Positions 7,279 through 10,174 of a stretch of DNA of 10,174 nucleotides are shown here, in pieces. Within the stretch, counting starts at the first letter, position 1, and the number at the start of each line of letters is the position of its first letter. The position numbers and the translations under genes were made by a program. The notes under the pieces are model-generated. The model saw only the letters and a list, made by a program, of their open reading frames with translations, ran no database searches and was not told the DNA's origin. The stretch comes from Sinorhizobium sp. (GTDB taxonomy: Bacteria; Pseudomonadota; Alphaproteobacteria; Rhizobiales; Rhizobiaceae), in NCBI GenBank assembly GCA_031178305.1, contig JAPSJG010000102.1:1-10174 (forward strand), given 5' to 3'.

Positions 7279-7326
7279 CTGCATGTCTCCTTAAATCGAC
7301 CTCGATTTAAGGACAAAGACATGCAG
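7279..7326. repeat. Nested inverted repeat between convergent genes; possible bidirectional terminator or rhizobial intergenic repeat
   Basis: Immediately after the acetyltransferase stop, CTGCATGTC (7279-7287) pairs with GACATGCAG (7318-7326). Inside, CCTTAAATCGA (7289-7299) pairs with TCGATTTAAGG (7302-7312). The two perfect arms are separated by one base on the left and five on the right. It lies where two convergent genes meet, so it could terminate both. The inner TTAAATCGA/TCGATTTAA core and the following GATAAGATGCGCGGCGCTG look to me like an intergenic repeat common in Rhizobiaceae genomes, perhaps of the RIME class; this resemblance is from memory. Confidence 0.65.
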
Positions 7327-7350
7327 CTGATAAGATGCGCGGCGCTGCGG

Positions 7351-7370
7351 CATGCGCTCACATGCGTTCA
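7351..7370. repeat. Short tandem direct repeat
   Basis: CATGCGCTCA is followed directly by CATGCGTTCA, a 10-base unit repeated with one mismatch. It sits between the nested inverted repeat and the tadA stop codon. No function is evident; it may be the tail of the same intergenic repeat element. Confidence 0.4.
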
Positions 7371-7379
7371 CACGGCAGG

Positions 7380-7829
7380 TCAACGCCGGGCGGCGAAGAA
7401 CTCGCGGAGAATTTCGGCGGCCTCGCGCTCGGCGAGACCGGAATAGACATCCGGCACATGGTGGCAGGTCGGCGAGGCATAGAACCGCACTCCATTTTCG
7501 ACCGCGCCGCCTTTCGGGTCCTCGGCGCCGTAATAGAGGCGGCGTATGCGGGCGAAGGAGATGGCCGCCGCGCACATGGTGCAGGGTTCTAGCGTCACAT
7601 AGAGGTCGGCTCCGGAAAGCCGCTCGTCGCCGACAGCGGCTGCCGCCTGGCGGATCACGATGATCTCGGCATGGGCGGTGACGTCGTGGAGTTCACGAGT
7701 GCGGTTTCCCGCAGCGGCGATCACCTCGCCGTCGAGCACGACGACGGCGCCGATCGGCACTTCGCCGCGCGCACGCGCTTTCCGTGCCTCCGCGAGGGCT
7801 GCATCCATGAAGAGTGCCGTTTCCGCCAT
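7380..7829 (-). CDS. tadA: tRNA-specific adenosine deaminase (wobble A34 to inosine)
   Basis: TadA deaminates adenosine 34 of tRNA-Arg(ACG) to inosine so that one tRNA reads CGU, CGC and CGA. The 149-residue product has the zinc cytidine/deoxycytidylate deaminase signature: HAE at 53-55 (zinc ligand His53, proton-shuttle Glu55) and PCTMC at 82-86 (ligands Cys83 and Cys86). It also has the family-typical N-terminus RGEVPIGAVVV, the loop DPKGGAVENG and the PTCHH segment near 119-124. The frame stays open far upstream, but the sequence before the Met at 7829 is not TadA-like and runs into the divergent rluB gene, so I chose the ATG at 7829. A GTG one codon upstream is possible. Its ribosome site is weak. 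It is the only minus-strand gene here, convergent with the acetyltransferase and divergent from rluB. Confidence 0.94.
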   Translation of the reverse strand: MAETALFMDAALAEARKARARGEVPIGAVVVLDGEVIAAAGNRTRELHDVTAHAEIIVIRQAAAAVGDERLSGADLYVTLEPCTMCAAAISFARIRRLYYGAEDPKGGAVENGVRFYASPTCHHVPDVYSGLAEREAAEILREFFAARR

Positions 7830-7839
7830 CACTTGCTCA

Positions 7840-7871
7840 TAATTTCCCTTAACCCAAATTTCTCTTAACCC
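7840..7871. repeat. 16-base tandem repeat in the tadA/rluB divergent region
   Basis: TAATTTCCCTTAACCC (7840-7855) is followed without a gap by AAATTTCTCTTAACCC (7856-7871), 14 of 16 bases identical. It occupies about a third of the 88-base space between two divergent gene starts. It could hold paired operator sites or be a slipped-strand duplication. On the tadA side it would lie in the 5' leader of the transcript. Confidence 0.6.
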
Positions 7872-7883
7872 TCGGCCCTCGAC

Positions 7884-7912
7884 CTGATAGGACAGCCGCA
7901 AAAGGCAGGCAA
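7884..7912 (-). promoter_or_regulatory. Candidate sigma-70-type promoter for tadA
   Basis: Read on the minus strand, TTGCCT (7912-7907) and TATCAG (7889-7884) are 17 bases apart, each matching four of six consensus positions. Transcription would begin near 7876 and cross the 16-base tandem repeat before the tadA start. The match is moderate and unsupported by other evidence. Confidence 0.3.
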
Positions 7913-7917
7913 CAGAA

Positions 7918-9573
7918 ATGACATCCAAAGACAAGCCCATGGGACCCGGCAAGGCAAAAGGCCGCGACGGCAAATCTTCTTCCGGCGGCAAGAAGAGCCA
8001 CGCTGCAAAGCATGGCGTCGCGGCGGCAGCCGTTGGCGCGGACGAGCCGCAACGCATCTCGAAGCTGCTGGCGCGTGCCGGCGTCGCCTCCCGGCGTGAC
8101 GTGGAGCGGATGATCATGGAAGGGCGTGTCAAGTTGAACGGCGTGGTGCTCGAAACACCCGTCGTCAACGCAACCCTCGCCGACATGATAGAGGTCGATG
8201 ACCGGCCGGTCCGGGGCATCGAGCGCACCCGTCTCTGGCTCTATCACAAGCCGGCCGGTCTGGTGACGACAAATGCCGATCCCGAGGGTCGGTCGACGGT
8301 CTTCGACAACCTGCCGGAGGACTTGCCGCGCGTGCTGTCGGTCGGTCGTCTCGACATCAACACCGAGGGCCTGCTGCTCCTGACGAATGACGGCGGGCTC
8401 GCCCGCGTGCTCGAGCTGCCCTCGACCGGCTGGCTTCGCCGCTATCGCGTTCGGGCGCATGGCACGATCGACCAGGCCGCGCTCGACCGGCTGAAGGAGG
8501 GTATTGCCGTCGACGGCGTGCTCTACGGCGCCATCGATGCGACGCTCGATCGGGTCCAGGGATCGAACGTCTGGATCACCATGGGCCTGCGTGAAGGAAA
8601 GAACCGCGAAATCAAAAACGTGCTCCGCGCGCTCGGGCTCGACGTGAACCGACTGATCCGCATTTCCTACGGTCCTTTCCAGCTCGGCGACCTGCCGGAG
8701 GGAGAGGTGCAGGAAATCCGCGGCCGGACGCTCAGAGAACAGCTTGGGCCGCGGCTGATCGAAGAAGCGAAGGCGAATTTCGAGGCGCCGCTCTATAACG
8801 ACCAGCCCGCCGCAGGTGAAGCGGAGGATCGCCACGAGGAAACGGCTGACGACCAGCCCGGTCGCGGCAAGAACCGCAAGGAGGACAAGCGGGAACGGGC
8901 GCTGGCGCGCCTCGATACGCGTCGTGCCGATGGCCGCCCGCATGAGCGCGGCGAGCGTGGGCCCGGCAGGTCCGAAGACCGCCCGGCTCGCCCGGCGCAG
9001 CGCCGCAGTCGCGCGTCGAATGTGTGGATGGCTCCGGGCGCCCGCCCCGTTGCCGCCAAGAAGCCGAAAGCGGAACAGGATGATTCCAAATCCACGCGCG
9101 GCAAGGATGCGGAGGCGAAGCGTACCGGCCGTGACAAGCCCGGCGCCGCGGCGAAGACAGCGGGCGTTCACGACCCAGCCGCCAAGGGCCGTGCGGACAA
9201 GACCGCGCGCCGAAAGGGTGAAACGACCGCCGGCGGTTTCGAGCGACGCCGTCCCGCAGAAAGCGCCGAGCGGAATTCGCGCGATCACGGTGATCGTCCG
9301 CCGCGCCGGGAGGTGGGCGAGCGCCCGCGCGGCGAACGCGCCGCACGTCCGCCGCGCCGCGCTGAGGAGAAGGGTCCCTCCGGCGATCGCACACGGGCGA
9401 AGCCTGCCGGCGGCAAACCTGCAGGCGCAAAACCGGGCGGCGCGAAATCCTCCGCACCACGCTCGCCAGGAGCGCGCGGCGGCAAGCCAGGTGGCGGCAA
9501 GCCAGGCGGTAAGTCAGGCGGTAAGCCGGGTGGCCGTACCGGCGGCGGCAAGCCGCGCGGCAAGGGGAAGTAA
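7918..9573 (+). CDS. rluB: 23S rRNA pseudouridine synthase (RluB/RsuA family) with long basic C-terminal tail
   Basis: Members of this family convert a specific uridine in rRNA (U2605 of 23S for RluB) to pseudouridine. Of 551 residues, 1-41 are a Lys/Gly-rich leader, and about 45-92 form an S4 RNA-binding domain (RISKLLARAGVASRRDVERM). The catalytic domain follows, with GRLDINTEGLLLL at 143-155 holding catalytic Asp146, and GLREGKNREIKNVLRALGL as the second conserved motif. From about residue 280 the protein becomes a roughly 270-residue low-complexity tail rich in Arg, Lys, Gly, Pro and Ala, ending in GGKPGG-type repeats. Such tails are known in alphaproteobacterial homologues and are absent from the much shorter E. 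coli enzyme. RluB is preferred over RsuA or RluE/F by overall resemblance. The ATG at 7918 has only a weak ribosome site. rsmD starts 6 bases after its stop, making an rRNA-modification operon. Confidence 0.92.
   Translation: MTSKDKPMGPGKAKGRDGKSSSGGKKSHAAKHGVAAAAVGADEPQRISKLLARAGVASRRDVERMIMEGRVKLNGVVLETPVVNATLADMIEVDDRPVRGIERTRLWLYHKPAGLVTTNADPEGRSTVFDNLPEDLPRVLSVGRLDINTEGLLLLTNDGGLARVLELPSTGWLRRYRVRAHGTIDQAALDRLKEGIAVDGVLYGAIDATLDRVQGSNVWITMGLREGKNREIKNVLRALGLDVNRLIRISYGPFQLGDLPEGEVQEIRGRTLREQLGPRLIEEAKANFEAPLYNDQPAAGEAEDRHEETADDQPGRGKNRKEDKRERALARLDTRRADGRPHERGERGPGRSEDRPARPAQRRSRASNVWMAPGARPVAAKKPKAEQDDSKSTRGKDAEAKRTGRDKPGAAAKTAGVHDPAAKGRADKTARRKGETTAGGFERRRPAESAERNSRDHGDRPPRREVGERPRGERAARPPRRAEEKGPSGDRTRAKPAGGKPAGAKPGGAKSSAPRSPGARGGKPGGGKPGGKSGGKPGGRTGGGKPRGKGK
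9481..9555 (+). repeat. In-frame Gly-Lys-Pro-Gly repeat array in the RluB tail
   Basis: The DNA carries imperfect tandem units of the type GGCAAGCCAGGTGGC and GGCGGTAAGTCA, encoding GKPGG, GKPGG, KSGG, KPGG and GRTGGGKP near residues 522-546. All units preserve the frame. Such arrays expand and contract by slippage, so tail length probably varies between strains. Confidence 0.65.
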
Positions 9574-9579
9574 TCGGCC

Positions 9580-10140
9580 GTGCGCATCGTTGGCGGAGAA
9601 TTTCGTGGTCGTACGCTCGCCACGCCCAATTCCAACGATATCCGGCCGACCACCGACCGGACGCGCGAAAGCCTGTTCAATATCTTGAGCCACAGCTATC
9701 CCGAGGCGCTCGACGGTACGCGGGTCCTCGATCTTTTCGCCGGCACGGGCGCGGTCGGCCTCGAGGCGCTGTCGCGCGGCTGTCGCCAGGCGCTCTTCGT
9801 CGAGCAGGGGGTCGAGGGCCGCGGTCTCCTTCGCGTCAATATCGAAGCGCTTGGGCTTCAAGGACGCGCCAAGATCTTTCGGCGCGATGCGACCGATCTC
9901 GGTTTGGCCGGGACAATGGAGCCGTTCCACCTGGTTTTCGCGGATCCCCCCTATGCCAAGGGACTCGGAGAGCGCGCGCTCGAGGCGGCCTCCGCCGGCG
10001 GGTGGCTCGTGCGCGGCGCCCTGGCGATCTTGGAGGAGCGTGCGGATGTGGAGCCGCGCTTATCCGCGGCCTTTGAGCCCTTGGATGTGCGCACCTTTGG
10101 TGACACGCGGATGCATTTCTACCGATTTCTGACCGGCTGA
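9580..10140 (+). CDS. rsmD: 16S rRNA (guanine966-N2)-methyltransferase
   Basis: RsmD uses S-adenosylmethionine to methylate N2 of G966 in 16S rRNA during late 30S assembly. The 186-residue product has the family's N-terminal MRIVGGEFRGR, then RPTTDRTRESLFNIL, the SAM-binding motif VLDLFAGTGAVGLEALSRG beginning at residue 49, and the catalytic DPPY at 122-125. Length is typical. The start is a GTG at 9580; GGGGAAG (9564-9570), within the last codons of rluB, serves as its ribosome site nine bases upstream, and no in-frame ATG lies near the N-terminal motif. The six-base gap to rluB implies co-transcription and perhaps translational coupling. The 34 bases after its stop to the window end show no feature. 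Confidence 0.95.
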   Translation: MRIVGGEFRGRTLATPNSNDIRPTTDRTRESLFNILSHSYPEALDGTRVLDLFAGTGAVGLEALSRGCRQALFVEQGVEGRGLLRVNIEALGLQGRAKIFRRDATDLGLAGTMEPFHLVFADPPYAKGLGERALEAASAGGWLVRGALAILEERADVEPRLSAAFEPLDVRTFGDTRMHFYRFLTG

Positions 10141-10174
10141 TTTACCCTGGAGTGAACTTCGGAAACCTGCGGCG

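Noticed and set aside
5071..7284. 737-codon open frame on the minus strand across ileS, the lipoprotein and the acetyltransferase genes
   Set aside because: It spans three separate plus-strand genes and their intergenic hairpins, and shows no domain motifs. It is another antisense shadow.
7849..7870. CtrA-type binding site from the paired TTAACC motifs
   Set aside because: CtrA sites need TTAA-N7-TTAA. Here the two TTAA cores are 12 bases apart, so the spacing is wrong.
7849..9288. 479-codon minus-strand frame opposite rluB
   Set aside because: It overlaps the S4 and catalytic domains and the basic tail of rluB, and its translation is compositionally driven with no family motif.
1..10174. 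Defence island, prophage, CRISPR array or mobile element
   Set aside because: No transposase, integrase, phage, nuclease-effector or spacer-repeat pattern is visible. Apart from the lipoprotein, whose function is unknown, every gene belongs to a recognisable chromosomal family with uniform GC-rich codon use.

Overview
The window looks like ordinary chromosomal housekeeping DNA from an alphaproteobacterium, most likely Rhizobiaceae of the Sinorhizobium/Ensifer type. The reasons are a GC-rich sequence with strong third-position GC bias, the protein style, an HAD-IIA (TIGR01459-type) gene next to ribF and ileS, an RluB with a long basic tail followed by rsmD, and intergenic inverted repeats like those scattered through rhizobial genomes. 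The taxonomic call is inference from recognition, not from a search.

Layout: (1) 1-810 is the 3' part of a rhodanese plus ChrB C-terminal-domain protein, open at the left window edge. (2) 1031-2876 is a tight pair, an HAD-IIA family hydrolase and the bifunctional riboflavin kinase/FAD synthetase ribF, 13 bases apart. (3) After a 256-base gap with several small palindromes comes ileS (3133-6042), which keeps the widespread ribF-ileS order but has no lspA after it. (4) Two hairpins in a row follow ileS, then a probable outer-membrane lipoprotein of unknown function and a GNAT acetyltransferase 3 bases apart (6175-7278). (5) A nested inverted repeat lies between the convergent acetyltransferase and tadA genes. 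tadA (7380-7829) is the only gene on the minus strand. (6) A short divergent intergenic region with a near-perfect 16-base tandem repeat separates tadA from a probable rluB-rsmD operon (7918-10140).

The common theme is translation: isoleucine charging of tRNA (IleS), wobble A-to-I editing of tRNA (TadA), and 23S pseudouridylation (RluB) and 16S m2G966 methylation (RsmD) of rRNA. RibF supplies FMN and FAD. The chromate/rhodanese protein, the lipoprotein and the acetyltransferase have less certain roles.

I found no mobile element, CRISPR array, rRNA or tRNA gene, phage gene or defence system, and I do not think the window holds a new multi-gene system. The points most worth a second look are the degenerate C-terminal zinc-binding region of IleS, the non-canonical motif I of the HAD protein, the large nested inverted repeat at 7279-7326, the twin hairpins after ileS, and the tandem repeat in the tadA/rluB intergenic region.
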